Origin: Limanda limanda
Lineage: Eukaryota > Chordata > Actinopteri > Pleuronectiformes > Pleuronectidae
DNA length: 64,000 nt
Assembly: GCF_963576545.1 (NCBI RefSeq)
Contig: NC_083651.1
Span: forward strand, 24,865,748 to 24,929,747
Direction of reading: 5' to 3'
The first letter of the stretch is position 1, and every line of letters begins with the position of its first letter. Made by a program: the position numbers and the translations under genes. The notes beneath the pieces were generated by a model, which worked only from the letters and a program-made list of their open reading frames with translations, did no database searches and had not been told where the DNA came from. This document shows, piece after piece, positions 23,538-36,572 of the stretch.

Positions 23538-26500
23538 TGTGACAAAATGTTTTCCCATTCTTGTTTATTGCGACACTGTGAGCTAGCTTAGCTGCTACTG
23601 TAGCTTTCTTAAAAGAAAGGATAAAACCATGGCAGCACTCCAGGGAAATGTGTTTACATCTCTCTTTTTTTATACTTTCATACAACTATAGAATGAAAAC
23701 AACAAGAGAAGCAATCACACTAACATCTCACTATTGCGTTGTTCTCTATAGGAAAAAGGACAACCTGATTGCAGCCATCATGCCTGGAGCCTGTTGCAAT
23801 ATCAAATCAAAAACAACAGCAGAACGGTTTTGTTTCTTCAATTAGCAACAGTAAAATCATGTTCCTCTGCCAAGCCCTTCAAAGCCCCATAAAACAAACT
23901 ATAACATGATTAGCGAATGACAACTAATTCATCCTTATCTGCTGCAGACAACCTCTCTGCTGAGTCGAACAAGGAGACCTACGCCATAGTTTAACTCGTC
24001 ATTTTGCTACACAGAGAGCGAGTGGTGTAACAAACTAATCTGTCCTGCTTCTGTGGAAAATGATGGAGGACATTCTTCACTCAGATGGTGTCCTGCCTTC
24101 CTAGGGTTGAATAATGGCTTTTCCCGCCAATGCTGAATCAAAGGAAACAAACTGGGGGCGCTAGTGTACCAGAGACAGCCTTTCACCAGCCACACCAGAG
24201 CCAAATCTTTTCCCCCTCATCCTGTGTTGACTCCTGCTCCATTATGATGATAATTTATTGTTATTGTGGGAGGTTCCATTCACAGCTGCTGGTTTTTCAT
24301 TGCGGGGACACACACAGGCAAACACACACAAAGCAGAAAATCGGAGTTCCTCTTAAATTGATAAAAGCTCCTCTTCATGTCACAGATCTGATGCAGACGT
24401 GATCGTCATCTCCTCCATCAGAGTTTCATCATTCGAGTTGAAAACACCCACATGGGGATTGAGTGATGAGCAGCAGCTGTGGGACTGGGACTCTATTCCT
24501 GATGTCAAGTCATGTTCATCCAAAAACTATGCAATTATCCTCTCCACTGTGTGCACCCCATTATCATAACTGCATTGTGTCTCCACCCACTGTAATAACT
24601 TGGCACAGGTGCAGAGATGATAATGATGCAGGTTTAGACTGAGATGATATAGTGCGGAGGATGGACGTATGCCAACTCTATTCAGTCTCCCAGTGTTAGC
24701 TGGAGGTTAGGATAGGTTTAAAGAGCAAATAGTAATGTATGTAAGTGAATGTTGATTTATTCTGTCATAAATTTAAACAGGACAGAATAACCATAGCCAT
24801 TCACTCTCTCTCAGTTGAGCACTGGAGAGTGATAGAAGGCAGTTAGCTAAGATAATCAGATTTTTTTACTGTGACTCTCAGCCTTCTCCTCCTCATCAAG
24901 ATCTACGCGGAGCTAAATGGACACTGCCTGAGGATGTGGCAAAGAATGTGACAACACTTGTCTGGGTGTCTATGCATCATTCATAGTTATTTTGAAAAGA
25001 CGACTTGAATATGTTATTTCTTTAATTCCAGTTGTTAAACGTCTCACCTTGCTGAAGTGTTCTCTGGGACACTGTGACATCAGTGTTAGCTTTGGTTACA
25101 GATTCAACTGAACGCATTTCTGACCACACCATAGCAACATTGGGCTTTTCAGAGCTTTTGCACTGAGCAGCTGAGAGCTGCCTGCTGCAGAGTTGTTCCA
25201 GGCCTATGAGGTTAAGATCCAGATAAAAAGAGATGCAACTGGATTTTCCTATTTTCATCTCATACATTTAGTTTCTCACACATTTCCCCCCAAAATACCA
25301 AGATGATAAAAAACAAAACAACATTTTAGTTTTTTTTATTTATTTCCCCCTCTCATCTTTCTACTAAAAACCCAGAACAAATAAGGAAAAAGGAAAAATA
25401 TAGACAAACAAAACTAAAAAGGATAATAATTAAAAGGGTTAAAAAGATGAAGGCAACACCACTCAATTAAATAATATCAACAATGGGGTTAGGAAGAAAC
25501 TGGAAATACATGAATATAAATAAATGAATAAAATAAATGAATTAGTGAAAAGCAAATAAATCTACAAGTACATTGATCAGGAGAAGGATGTTTCTTTTAT
25601 TTTTCAGACAGTCAGAGAACAGGTCATTTCCAGGTTAGGATTATTCTTGGCCTGGCTCGAGGTGTTGCTCAAGCATTGATGTTAGGCTCATCAGAGCTGC
25701 GAGTAATACTAGTGATAATTATAGATATAAATATAATTTTAATTATATCAGCTCCAATTAATTTACTAATAACAACAATAAAGATGATATTGAAAAAAAT
25801 TGTAATGATAATTGTTGTAGATTTTTATTCAACAATGTTGAATACACCAAGAATTGACAACCAACATGTTCCCATTTTAGGAAAAGCTCAGAGCCTGAAT
25901 GTCTACCTGTATGTGCACACAACTGGAATCAGGATACATAGGGTTAGGGTTAATTAGATATAAACATGGAGTAAAGGAGAGGATTGACTTATGGTGTGGA
26001 ATAAGTTTAAAAAAAGGCTCTCCCATGATGAGTATTGTGGTTGCTTCGGAAAATAATCAACTCTATATATAATAAGTGATAGACCTGGAGATAACTCAAC
26101 AGATACAAATGTGGCGATTTAAATTAATGAAAGAACAAATTGAAGCCAGAGAAAATACCACCAACATAGAGGTCTATGAATCGATTGATAAATAAAAGGG
26201 TTTTCCTGATTGCTCTCAAAGTGAGAGGAACAATTTTGAGGAAGAAGCAAAGACGATGATGACAAAACGCACCTCTTTGCCAGCCAGTGTTTTAGTAGTT
26301 GTTTTGTTGACAGCCCAGTTATTAGTTAGTGTATGACATTAGGGACTTGTTCCTTGGTCTCTGTAAAACAGCTTTACTAACTGTGGGGACATTTCCCCCT
26401 ATGAAAACTATAGTGATTATCTGATCCATTAAGGGAAAATAAGACTTAAAGTGAAGAACAAGACAAAAGTATTGAAAGAACATAGAAACTTGAAATCTTT

Positions 26501-28578
26501 AACCTGAAAAATTGTTTTTTTCTGAGAGTGAAAAGGGTAAAGTACACAACTACCACTTTGTTGAACTTCCATTGGTGCATTTGAGCATTAGATAATAAAT
26601 CCATCCTGCAACAGAAAAAGACAGCAGAACCACAAGGGCACATCCTCTGCCTAGGCTGAATAACCAGTGTATCACCATATTGCATAAAAATGCATTTATA
26701 TTAGCACTCTACACATAATAACAAAAAAAAGATTAAAAAAACATAAGAAAAGGTAATTTCCATGTAATCTTCTTATAGACGTGCAGCAATGAAACCAAAT
26801 TTCTTGGTGGAGATTACAACAGGAGACATGTTTGGCATGCTCGCTAAACAGTACCATTTTCTGTTTTCTTTTGGGAAATGTAATGGATTCCATTGACATA
26901 CAGCTGACAACTTAATATAGCAATGACTTAATGATAAATGATCAGTTGTAAAATTAAACTGGTTCGGTTTTAAACCTAATTAAGTTGCCAGGAAGCTATT
27001 TGGTGTGCTCTATGGGGCAGGCAAATTGCCAAACCTTATTTTTTGCCAATGAGCCATTTTTGGTTTGTGTTATTCTGTCGATCCATATTTGTGGGAACTC
27101 TTGCAAACCTGCGCACAATTTTACTTTTAAAAAGGAGACCTGGAGACTCTTGTGAAGTCTCTGCAGTGGCATTCCTGTTGATGTGGGTCCTGCAGCAGCC
27201 TAATCCTGGCTCAGCACGGTACTGGCTCCTCCCCTCACTAATACTGACACAAACAGGGATGCAATGATCACTGACTGCAGGTGGCAAATTCTGTTACCAG
27301 CTTCTGAGCTTCTTAGATGGCAATATATTTGATAGGATTAAGTAACTGATCTAATAGTCGAGGACAATGAGTGCCAGGTTAGGGAGAGATTAGCATCAGG
27401 AGCCTGTCCCCTTTTCCACAGGCTAACCAATGAGAGAGCGACACGCTGAGACTCCACTGTACCAGGCTATTTCATTACATGGATTTATGGGTGAGCGGTC
27501 ATGGTGACCTTATGTCTCTCCCCTTCTGTTTCATGTGAAGTTGCATGTTTGCATGCCATCACACTTGTGTGAATGATGGCTGAGTATCAAATCATAATGG
27601 ACTGGGAGTGGGACTGATTGAAAAAACCTAGAGTATGTATCAGAGCAGAAATAAAAAATGAATAAGCTTTATATTGTGTGTTAGTCTTATCTTCTAAAAA
27701 TTACCATGGGGATTTAGAATTGACCACATGCCAGCAATGGTCATATCATGGTTTGAAGGCCTTTGTATTCTCGTCTGCTGTCCTTTACAATCTGCTGGGG
27801 TTCCTAGGAGCTCTCTGTGTGGAACTTTGCTAATATACAGTACCAGGCTTTTAAGAACTGCCTTTGCAACAGTAACATGCTGAGAGTGTTGGCCTTGAGT
27901 TGATGTATAAGAGAAATGTGCCCATTACAGCAGCAGCCCATCCTATTACAGAAATCTGTTTTTCATTCTGTTTCAATTTGTGCTTACTGTCCATCACATT
28001 TCAACCTCCCTTTTCCCACTATTGTCTACCTCTTTCCATTCTCCCCTGCTAATAAAGTAGACAGGGCCTGACAGGTAGAGATTAGTACCAGTCCTCTAAA
28101 CATCTAGAATCCCCTTATTAGTGCACTGCATAACCAGGATTACTACTCCCATAAGGGTAAGGGAGCAATTGAAGAGGCGAAGCCCAGCAGGATCTTGGTG
28201 CACACAGAGCTTTCTCTGGCAACAAGCTGCTACTGTTTGGCCCTGGTGTGTAGGGGAATGGAGAGTCCTGCAAGCTCCCCTGAAGCTGCTCCTCCACAGG
28301 AGAAAGGCCATAGCAGCAGGAGTGGCCAAAGCAAATACTCCAGGTTATGTTCAGGTCAGCTCAGCAGAAACATTTAACGCACTAGGCTCTAATGTACTGT
28401 AGCTAGCTACCTCACTGTAATTTAATAATATACAACTTCTGATTTGTGTTTTCTCCCTTAAATTAACATAAAGAAACTGAGAGCACACATTGCCAATGTA
28501 AAATATTCATATTAATGTGTTGGGTTTTACTGAACAAAAATCATCAGTTGTAAGGTCTTTTTCTCAGTCTAAAGAGTG
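23538..28578. other. non-coding DNA, nothing specific seen
   Basis: AT-rich in 25270-25960, with A-rich and T-rich runs, and otherwise unremarkable. Frames at 24130-24402, 25676-25957 and 28121-28402 are chance-length and lack domains. A short telomere-like 'gggttagggttaat' occurs at 25939. Confidence 0.5.
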
Positions 28579-28586
28579 GTTACAAC
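28579..28586. repeat. 8-bp target-site duplication (left)
   Basis: GTTACAAC directly precedes the hAT element and is repeated exactly at 29883-29890. An 8-bp duplication is the hallmark of hAT insertion. Confidence 0.95.
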
Positions 28587-28827
28587 CAGTGTTAATTTCG
28601 TTGACGATAACGATAACGAAAAATATTCGTTAACGCCCCTTTTCCCATGACTAAGACGAGACAAAGACGAAACGAAAACGGATCTTTGAAAATAAAAACT
28701 ATGACGAAATCTATTTTAATTTTCGTTAACGAGACGAGACGAAACGAAAATGTTGGCGGTTGACTAAGTCACAACAATTTTTAAAAACATAATCGTATCA
28801 GGCCGTCATGAAGTACCCGGAGCGGCG

Positions 28828-28867
28828 AGTGTGTGTGTCTGTGTGTGTGTGCGTGTGTGTGTGTGTG
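28828..28867. repeat. (GT)n microsatellite
   Basis: An imperfect GT run with GTCT and GCGT interruptions, inside the hAT-type element. Confidence 0.95.
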
Positions 28868-29474
28868 CTCCGGTCCCGCGGCTCCGCCCCCGCGCACTCG
28901 CTCAGAGAGACGCAGACTCAGAGCTCGTTCACATGGAGCAGGCCGCTCACTGACTCACCGGCTGCTTCTTATCACTGGAAACAGTGAAAACACAGAGTTC
29001 CTCTGGTCTCAGCTGCTCTGAGATCAGCGCCACAGCTTCTGGATCAGAGCAGAGGCTGCAGTTGGTTTCTACCGAGCTGCAGTTTCACTGTCCGCCTCCA
29101 GTCTGATCTGCTTTCACTTTTTTTTTTCACATTTCGCCAACTAAAATATATAGGCTGCAGCTATATGTTTTTATTTATTTCAAAATAGGGTACTTCTTAT
29201 TTCATACATTTCCCACAAATATGGGGATGACTCAAATAACCCTACATAGTTCTGCGTTTAATTTATTTCAAAGTAGGCCTACACTTGCCTGTGTATTTTC
29301 TTCTCCTCTTCATAAGTATTTGGTGTTTCCCTTTGTTGTAACAGGTAAAAATAAATAAAATGTCAACAGTTTTCTTTATTGTTGTTCTATAATTTCATAA
29401 ATGCAATAATCTACAGATTAGTATAGTATAACTTTATATAAAATTTTATCAGCTTTGTTATCAAATATGTTTTG

Positions 29475-29567
29475 CGGCTCCAGACAAATTTTATTTGGGG
29501 GAAGAGGGGGCAAAATGGCTCTTTTGATAGTAAAGGTTGCCGACCCCTCCTATAGACCTATAGGAGG
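29475..29567. mobile_element. fragment of a second hAT-like element end
   Basis: The stretch 'tgcggctccagacaaatttt' through 'tcttttgatagtaaaggttg' and 'ccgacccctcc' resembles the terminus of a hAT-related family whose ends read, reversed, GGGTCGGCAACCTTTAC. It ends in a palindrome at 29546-29567 (CCTCCTATAG, AC, CTATAGGAGG). No matching opposite end was found inside the host element. It may be a truncated nested insertion or a captured fragment. Confidence 0.55.
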
Positions 29568-29678
29568 GACATCTAATGGACAACCTAAGTACTGCAAGCT
29601 AGACTAGTACGCAGTTGTAGACACAACTCAGGGGGTCCATGGACCTGAGAAGGGAAGATAAGGAGTTTAATGTGGCTA

Positions 29679-29845
29679 CTAAATGTGACTAAAACTAGAC
29701 TAAAATGTAATTTGTTTTCGTCGACTAAAACTAGACTAAAATGTAATTTGTTTTTGTCGACTAAAACTAGACTAAAACTAAGAAGGATAAAAATGACTAA
29801 AACTAGACTAAAACTAATATGCATTTTCATCAAAAGACTAAGACT
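29679..29845. repeat. short tandem units with GACTAAAACTAGACTAAA core
   Basis: The core GACTAAAACTAGACTAAA, or close variants, occurs about four times. Two of the units are followed by an almost identical 'atgtaatttgttttYgtc' segment. The minus-strand frame through it therefore reads a repeated SLVLVD/LHF pattern, which is an artefact of the array. It lies in the right subterminal region of the hAT-type element. Confidence 0.9.
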
Positions 29846-29890
29846 AAGACTAAATCAAAAATAGCTTCCAAAATTAACACTGGTTACAAC

Positions 29891-32309
29891 TATGTTTACT
29901 CATAGTTTAGTTTTTATGTTAACAGTGGATCAATCTGTGTATAATGTGAGGGCGTAGTCACAATGTTTAGAACAACAACGAATTTCTCACTTAGCTCTGC
30001 TTCTCATGGATGAACAAACAAGCAACGGTTTTCTGATCATTTCTAATGATATTAATTAAAAGATGAGTATGTGTCAGTGAGCCCAAACTAATAGGTCTTG
30101 CAGGTTTACAGAGATCAGTCGTATTTTCATTTCATATTTCTACATAATAAAACACAATACATGTTAGAGTGGAAGGGAGAGGTAGAAACTATTAAATATT
30201 TTTTAAAAAGTCAAATCAAAATGTATTCATAACCCAATGTCATAAATCAGGGAAAGCAGCTAAGGTTTAGAGGTTCCCTCCTCCAGCATGCTCAATCACT
30301 TTGAAGATATTAAAGAGTGTAAACATATGTAAGGGAAATGATCCAAATAGACGTTGAGCAAGTTCCTAGATCCTGCCAAGCTGTCCAGAGCCACCTGACC
30401 CCTTCTACATCATGAAAACTTGGAAAGAGGACAGACTACACAAACACTAGCACACCTTTCACACATGAAGGAGAAAGGAAAACAAACGGCCAGCGGGAGA
30501 GTAAGACTGGGACAAAATGCACAAAAGGGAGAGAGAGAGAAGCTGGATCCTCTAGAGGATGGTGAACCAGATCCAAAACATCTGGAGTGAGGCACGGACA
30601 GCCAGAGGCAAGAGAGAGGTCCCAGGACAACCGACATATGGAGAAATATGAAGAAAAAGACAGATAGACACAAAACCTACACGCTCATGCATGAGGGAGT
30701 TAACAAATTAATTGCTGGAGAAATGTATGTTGTTTCTTAAATATAGGTTTCTTAAGTAAAATAGTGGAGCCTAAGTTTTAATTTAGCAACATACAGCATT
30801 GTAGGTCGAAGAACTCCATCCATTTTACTACAGGTAATGTCTAAAATCTCTATAAATTGCAGTAACTGAAGAGACTTCTTTTGAGTATGTATTTCTAAAA
30901 GGAATTAGGGATTGTGTTTCTTTTTCTTGATTCAGTAAGAGAAATATGCTGCTCTGGAAGCAAACAGAGTACTTTGGTTATTCAGTACACACTGGAGGTA
31001 GAAAATGTCCAGTTTAGATTTTCTCCTTTTGGACTCCATTCTCTGCCCTACTGCATGTTTCTTCAGTAACCAGGCTATATACTGTCTAGTGTTGGTTGTA
31101 ATAGACGGAGATGGGTGCAAGTCAGTGGTGCAATTTCTCACAGTGGTTGTCTCAGCAGTAAAAGAAGCCTGGATCACAAGTAATTACCCACCAAGAGCAG
31201 TAAAAGTTCATGGACCAATGAATCAAGTGGTAATTGTATTGCCCCAGTGTTACGACGATAGGCTGGTTTTACTTCTAAAGTGATAAGAAAGTGATCAAAC
31301 ATATCGTATGTGATGGGGGAGCCAGTCATGTCAGGAACCGCTATCCTGCAGGATTCAATCATGTTACATTTGCTTTATAGAGGGTCTTGTTGAGGATTGA
31401 GCTTTCAGTAAACAAAAGTATCTGTAGTACTTTCAGTAAATTATGTATTGATTAGAATACGATGCACACTTTTGGTTTGTGGAAAAAACATCCTGATTAG
31501 CTTATGAATTGTGTTTAGAGGGATTTACTAGTTTTTCCCCTAGTAAATTTCCCCACCAGTGTTGGGGATGATAATGAATTATTTGTGATTCACAGAACCT
31601 ACATAAGGAAGTGAGGGAGTGAGGCAACCTCAATGTTGTAGACCTGTATAGTCAGATGGCCTGAACTCTCACAGTATGATAACCTTCTAATCACGTTGTG
31701 GAGGCCCTGATTACTGGTGTGTACTGTTTCATCCTATCACTGGAGGAGATATGCAAACCTAAGAAGACCAACAAGGCTGATGAGGGTCAAACAACATGTT
31801 TAAGTTGGGAGGTGTGATTGCAAACTAAGCCATATAATTGTATGGCAAGTCCTCCCACACTGGCAAACAGGGACAAACCACCACCTGCTGATGAAGCTAT
31901 GCTGGTGTGAATTATCAGTCTGACTATCTAACCCGGGGCTAACACTATCTGAAGTGCCCAGCATACAGTGCAGGAGAGAGAGAGAGCCGCTAAGACAGAG
32001 ATTGTTTTAAAATAGAAAGTAGCAAGTCTGAAATGATGATTGATGACCTGAGCAGACAGTGAGGAGCAGATACGTGTAACGTCATAAGACTAGAGATTGA
32101 GATGAATGAAGATATTCTATGGAGGTGAGTAGGAAAAGGCCAATCAGTCGATGACCCATAGAAAATTGTAATGTGTTACAGGAAGCCACTGGATTGCTGA
32201 AAAGGCGTTGCAATAGATTAGCACCTAATTCAATTAATATTTTTTTTGTTGAGAAGTATTAGTTACTTATGTAGAAGATATGTAATATAGTTGTCATAAC
32301 ATGTCAAAC
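29891..32309. other. non-coding DNA, nothing specific seen
   Basis: Overlapping frames lie at 30410-30673 (minus), 30932-31177 (minus) and 31005-31283 (plus). All are under 95 codons and without domains. Short GA runs occur at about 30529 and 31973. Confidence 0.5.
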
Positions 32310-32469
32310 ATCAATCAAAAGTTATTTGTATAGCCCATATTCAAAAATCACAATTTGTCTCATAGGGCTTTAACAAGATGTGACATCCTCTGTCCTTAAC
32401 CCTCAAAAATAGTAAGGAAAAACTACTAAAAACCCTTTTAACAGGGTAAAAAGAGCGTAGAAACCTCAG
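32310..32469 (-). mobile_element. LINE 3'-end fragment (L2/CR1-like, tentative)
   Basis: Minus strand: 'gaggtttctacgctcttttt', 'ccctgttaaaaggg', 'gagggttaaggacagaggatg', 'ccctatgagacaaattgtga', 'gggctatacaaataa'. This is a 3'-untranslated tail found in very many fish LINE copies. The same tail occurs in plus orientation at 37240-37430. No reverse transcriptase coding sequence remains. Family assignment is from memory. Confidence 0.7.
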
Positions 32470-32735
32470 TCCGAAGCAACGTCAATGACACCCACCAATT
32501 CAGAATTATGGCTGATTGTGCTCTTAGTTCCTTTTTTCAGTTGTTTTTTGTGGGAGGCTATGGCTGAGGGTTAGAGCGGTCCTCCTCGACCTGAAGGTCG
32601 GCAGTTCGATCCCCAGTCTGACCCATCTGCATGCCGAAGTGTCCTTGGGCAAGATGCTGAGCCCTGAATTGCCCCATATAATAACAAAGTGCTGCACATG
32701 GACAGAAGTGCAATAGATGTCAAGTGTAAAGGAGA
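32470..32735 (+). mobile_element. tRNA-derived SINE with a 55-bp leader
   Basis: A 55-bp leader (32470-32528, 'gaagcaacgtcaatgacacc' onward) and a T-rich stretch precede a SINE head. The head has an A box (ATGGCTGAGGGTTAGAGCGG), CCTGAAGGTCGGCAG and a B box (GTTCGATCCCC). The body then follows: CATGCCGAAGTGTCCTTGGG, AGATGCTGAGCCC, 'acaaagtgctgcacatgg'. The leader recurs at 36573-36634 before a second SINE copy, so it is part of a repeated unit. It directly abuts the reversed LINE tail on its left. Confidence 0.8.
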
Positions 32736-33389
32736 ACACATCAAGATAAAGGTTTTAGCAGCATTGATAAGGGTAAACATTTTGAAGCATAACTGAAGGT
32801 GGATTATTGTCAGTAATGGTCAAGAATCTGAAGAGAAATACTATGTATCAAGCAGTCTTGCTGCAATCATAGTCTATGGTCAGCTGCCAGCAAGTTCATG
32901 ATCCACCATCAAGATCGGATGCCACGATAGTCCACAGTCATTGTCCACTGCCGCCTTTTGGATCCATCATCAGCTGCATAACATAAGAAAACTGTATCAT
33001 AATATTATTGATATTGTCCCATGTTTGGTGTTATTTGATTTGTTTGGTGACCAGTGGAGGTTGGTTAATGTATGAACTTGCTGACAGAATAATTGTCATC
33101 ATGTAGATATCCCCTTGTGTGCCATTATACCCCTGGAAGCACAGTGAGGCATTACAGTGTTGGTATTTATAATATGTGCACTCTCTGGAGGGTATATCCT
33201 CTTCTGCACTTTATCTTTTATTAAGATATCGCAGTAGGAAGAAATACCTTAAAAGTCTGGAAAAGGTCAAGTGCCTGGGAGGGACACGGAAAAAAGACAA
33301 TATTTCATCCATGATTGATGATGATCCACCTACAAAGCGCCATGGATCACTGTGTGGAACAGACACAGAGAGGTCACACACACATGAGG
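32736..33389. other. non-coding DNA, nothing specific seen
   Basis: No domain-bearing frame, repeat or transposon end was recognised. Confidence 0.5.
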
Positions 33390-33436
33390 ATGAGTAAGAA
33401 TGACTCTCCTTCAATCCTACAAAGTCACACACACAC

Positions 33437-33490
<54 letters not shown>

Positions 33491-33640
33491 CCATATCCTT
33501 GCACAACTATGTGTGCGGGCAACCACATATAGCCCCTTCGCCTAACCTTTACCTAATTGTGCTCCTAAATATAAAACCAAGTCTGAACCCACAAGCACTT
33601 TCAACTTGTGGGGATCAGTCACACAGCTTCATATATCATA
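33390..33640. repeat. (CA)n microsatellite with repeat flank
   Basis: A CA run (about 33426-33489, one GC interruption) is followed by 'atccatatccttgcacaact', 'ctaacctttacctaattgtg', 'aaaaccaagtctgaaccc' and 'caacttgtggggatcagtca'. The flank looks like the reverse-strand form of a fish repeat that carries its own CA/TG run. A copy of a related repeat in the other orientation lies at 59040-59345. Confidence 0.75.
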
Positions 33641-36572
33641 CTTGCTAAAAACACATCTTTCAATTAGCATGCAAGATAAAAGAAGCCATTATATTTCCGT
33701 ATGTCATCTTCCAGCAGAGCGATACAACATGGCATTGCCGTTTTTGGGCCAGGGTGTCTGAGGCAACAGCCCTGAATGGCAAAGCTCGGATTTTAAACAT
33801 ATATGTTATTAAAGATATGGATGAGATCAATATTTAGATAGATAGATAGATCTAAATATAACTGTCTCATATGGGTTTTACAATTACACACATTAATAGA
33901 TTTGTTAAAATATTGACATCTTAACAAGTTTCCAATTTTAAAATGTTCATGACTCATTCTGTGTTAAATGTATCGGTATAAATTGACTCAGAATAAATCT
34001 CTTAGCGAACAAGACACTCGTAAACAGCTTGTTGCCTGCAGTGTACTGTTTTGCCTTGAGTAGACAGGGAATTATTAAAGTGACCTTTCAGGAACAGTAT
34101 TCTCCTCCTCAGAGCAATTGAGAAGGAGAAACTGTGGTGACCAAGTGTGTCATTGGCCAGCCTCCTGTCACCCTTCTTCAGCACTATTTGATTATTTCAT
34201 GGGGAAAGCGGCTCCACATGTGCACTTCACATGTCTGGCCTGCATTAGATGATAATATTATCAAGCCTTGCTGAGTATACATATTCATAAGGCACTTAGT
34301 TAGTGTGTTATACATTACACTATATGTAAGCAATTTGCACTGTGGCCTCAGCTGAAAGGTTGGGTAAATGTGGTTTCTTCCAACTGCCTCTACAAATATA
34401 TTGTACTTCAGAAATAGTTCCAAATACCCCCATGATCCCCTGCTCTCAGATTCTTCTTAAACATATTCACAGCAGAATGGTGAGTGTTCATAATCCAAAC
34501 AGAGAAGGTGAAAAAGTGTGTGTGTGGGGGGGTGGATGCTAAGCTGTTCTATGAAGCATCATTTTACCGATTTGATTAAAGTATCAATCATGATGTTTGT
34601 TGGTGTTGACACATTTGTGTTCACACAGTGAAAATAATGTTGCCTCATGGGTCCCAGACAACCTGTGAATGTGGAGCAATTGAAGCTCATTACGTAGTTG
34701 GCAGCATTCAGACCTGCACTTACCAAGCTGAGCAGACCACTTGAGATTGGTGTCTGACCACATTGAGGACGAATGTTAATTCAGGTCTGAACAGGGCCAG
34801 GGCCGGAGGGCGGGGTTTGGACCACACTAACTAAGGTGAACGCCCTGATGAGGACATCTTAGGAGGGGATCGCAGGGATTGGATGCTCCTGTTTGTGAAG
34901 TAGGTTAGATGGGCACATGATAGGTGTCTATCATCTCCACAGAGCACACTGCCCACTTAGTGGGCATAGTCATGCAAGAGAGGAAAAACAGAGGGCCCCT
35001 GAGAATATGAAAGTTTGAACAACTACCACCAGGGCCATTCTTCATGGGAGGGGCTGATCTATTTGACCAGCTCAGATAGATACTCCAAAAGAGTGGTACA
35101 ACATTTTGTAGCTTAACACTTTTTGACATTGCTCCTAACAGGTATACATAATGCACCAGGAGCAAACAAGCAAATCTCAAAAATAAATAAAATATTTCTC
35201 AACGCAACCAACATTATTTGAACTCATGATCTAACTTTAGTATTTTCGTATCTATGTTTATACATTCCCAATTGTTTTAAAAACATTGCCTATTTTTTTC
35301 AACAAATATCATGATTTTTAAAATAACGTATTTCAGTTTCAGTTATACATACAGACCACATATGTCAACTTCATTTTGGTGGCAGTGGAAAAACTTGAAT
35401 GATCAACAAAGTTATGAGGGTTCATCCTCTGGGAATCATGAATGTGTTTAGCACATTAAAGCATCCAGTTCTTCCAATGATTGAACCAAAGTGAGGTACT
35501 GGCTGTTCGCATCTCACATATAGGTTTTTACAACAAAAAAATCACGAGGTTAGGAACAAAGTATGAATCTGAAATAAGCTAGGCTCAATTCCCAAAATGA
35601 AAAAAAAAATTCCACCCATCACAATAATTGATATGCTGTCTCTTAAAGAAATGCATGTGTTGTCAGATCTGAGTCATATGTCGAGAGCACAATTAGTGAC
35701 AAACTTAGGCCTAAAAGCATTCCTGTCTCCCACTGCAGCAGCATTTGATTTACACAGAGCAATTACACTTCCTTCCTCCACACTGAATAACCTCAGCCCT
35801 ATTGAACAGTTCCAAATGCAGGTGGCCAAGGAACAAATGCCACTGATGATTTTTCCAGTGCACTTTGCATCAACAGGTGGTGCTGAGTTCTGGATGAAAT
35901 GCCACAATGAGCCAAAACTGATTTGTGACTGGGACATGTAATGGTTGCTTATTTTGGACCGTTTCTACTGTGAAAGCTAATGGGTTCGCCCATTGTGCCA
36001 CTTCCTGGTAAGACAAATTCCCATGGTGCTGAAAGTGGGTGCACTTATCTAGCTTGGCTCGAAGCAGAGGCAGGAAGTGACCTCAGACACAAAGCGAGCT
36101 TGATAATAATTTCCCTCACATACATGTTTGCTCAGTTGTAATAAATCGGCTCTGAACCGTTCCTGTTCAGGCACTGAGAATAGAAAATGTCGTAATGTCT
36201 TTCTTTGGCTCGACAGAGAGCTGTTTTTAATCAGATAGTGCATAGCCTTTGAGCTCATTTCTAAAGAAAGTAGGAATTTTAATAAAACAATGTTACGAAA
36301 AAGGTGATCACAATCTTTACTGCAAATTTACCTGGCTTGATTTTTTTTTTATTGATAAGTGTATTGTAAATAAATTCCAAGATTAACTTACTTCATTCAA
36401 ACCTTAGCTTTGAAAAGTCAATTGAGGGAGGGTTTCAAGCCTGTTTACTGGAGCAAAGAACCATCTCAAAAATCGATTCTTCCCTATCGCAAATATGATG
36501 ATATGAAGAAGGTCAAACATTTCAACCAGCTTTTATCTTCAGCGTCTATGCAATACTTTGTGTAACCACCTA
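33641..36572. other. non-coding DNA, nothing specific seen
   Basis: A short GATA run occurs at about 33836-33852. A possible decayed B-box complement lies at about 35215-35230. The 114-codon frame at 35597-35941 has no recognisable domain. No transposon terminus was recognised. Confidence 0.5.

Larger units (their letters stand above)
28587..29882. mobile_element. hAT-type non-autonomous DNA transposon, 1296 bp
   Basis: The ends are CAGTGTTAATTT and AAATTAACACTG, perfect 12-bp terminal inverted repeats, flanked by identical 8-bp duplications GTTACAAC. The left subterminal part is rich in 'aacgaaa' and 'gacgagac' motifs. The right subterminal part has repeated 'gactaaaactagactaaa' units, as is usual for hAT subterminal binding-site clusters. 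The interior includes a TG run, a GC-rich patch (about 28800-29110) and, at about 29475-29560, a stretch resembling the end of another hAT-like family. No transposase frame of meaningful length exists, so movement would have needed a partner element. Confidence 0.93.

Noticed and set aside
28800..29110. GC-rich patch resembling a small CpG island and promoter
   Set aside because: It lies wholly inside the hAT-type element bounded by terminal repeats and target duplications, so it is element sequence.
35597..35941. 114-codon open frame on the plus strand
   Set aside because: Mirrored by an 87-codon minus-strand frame over the same bases, which indicates a stop-poor patch. No domain recognised.
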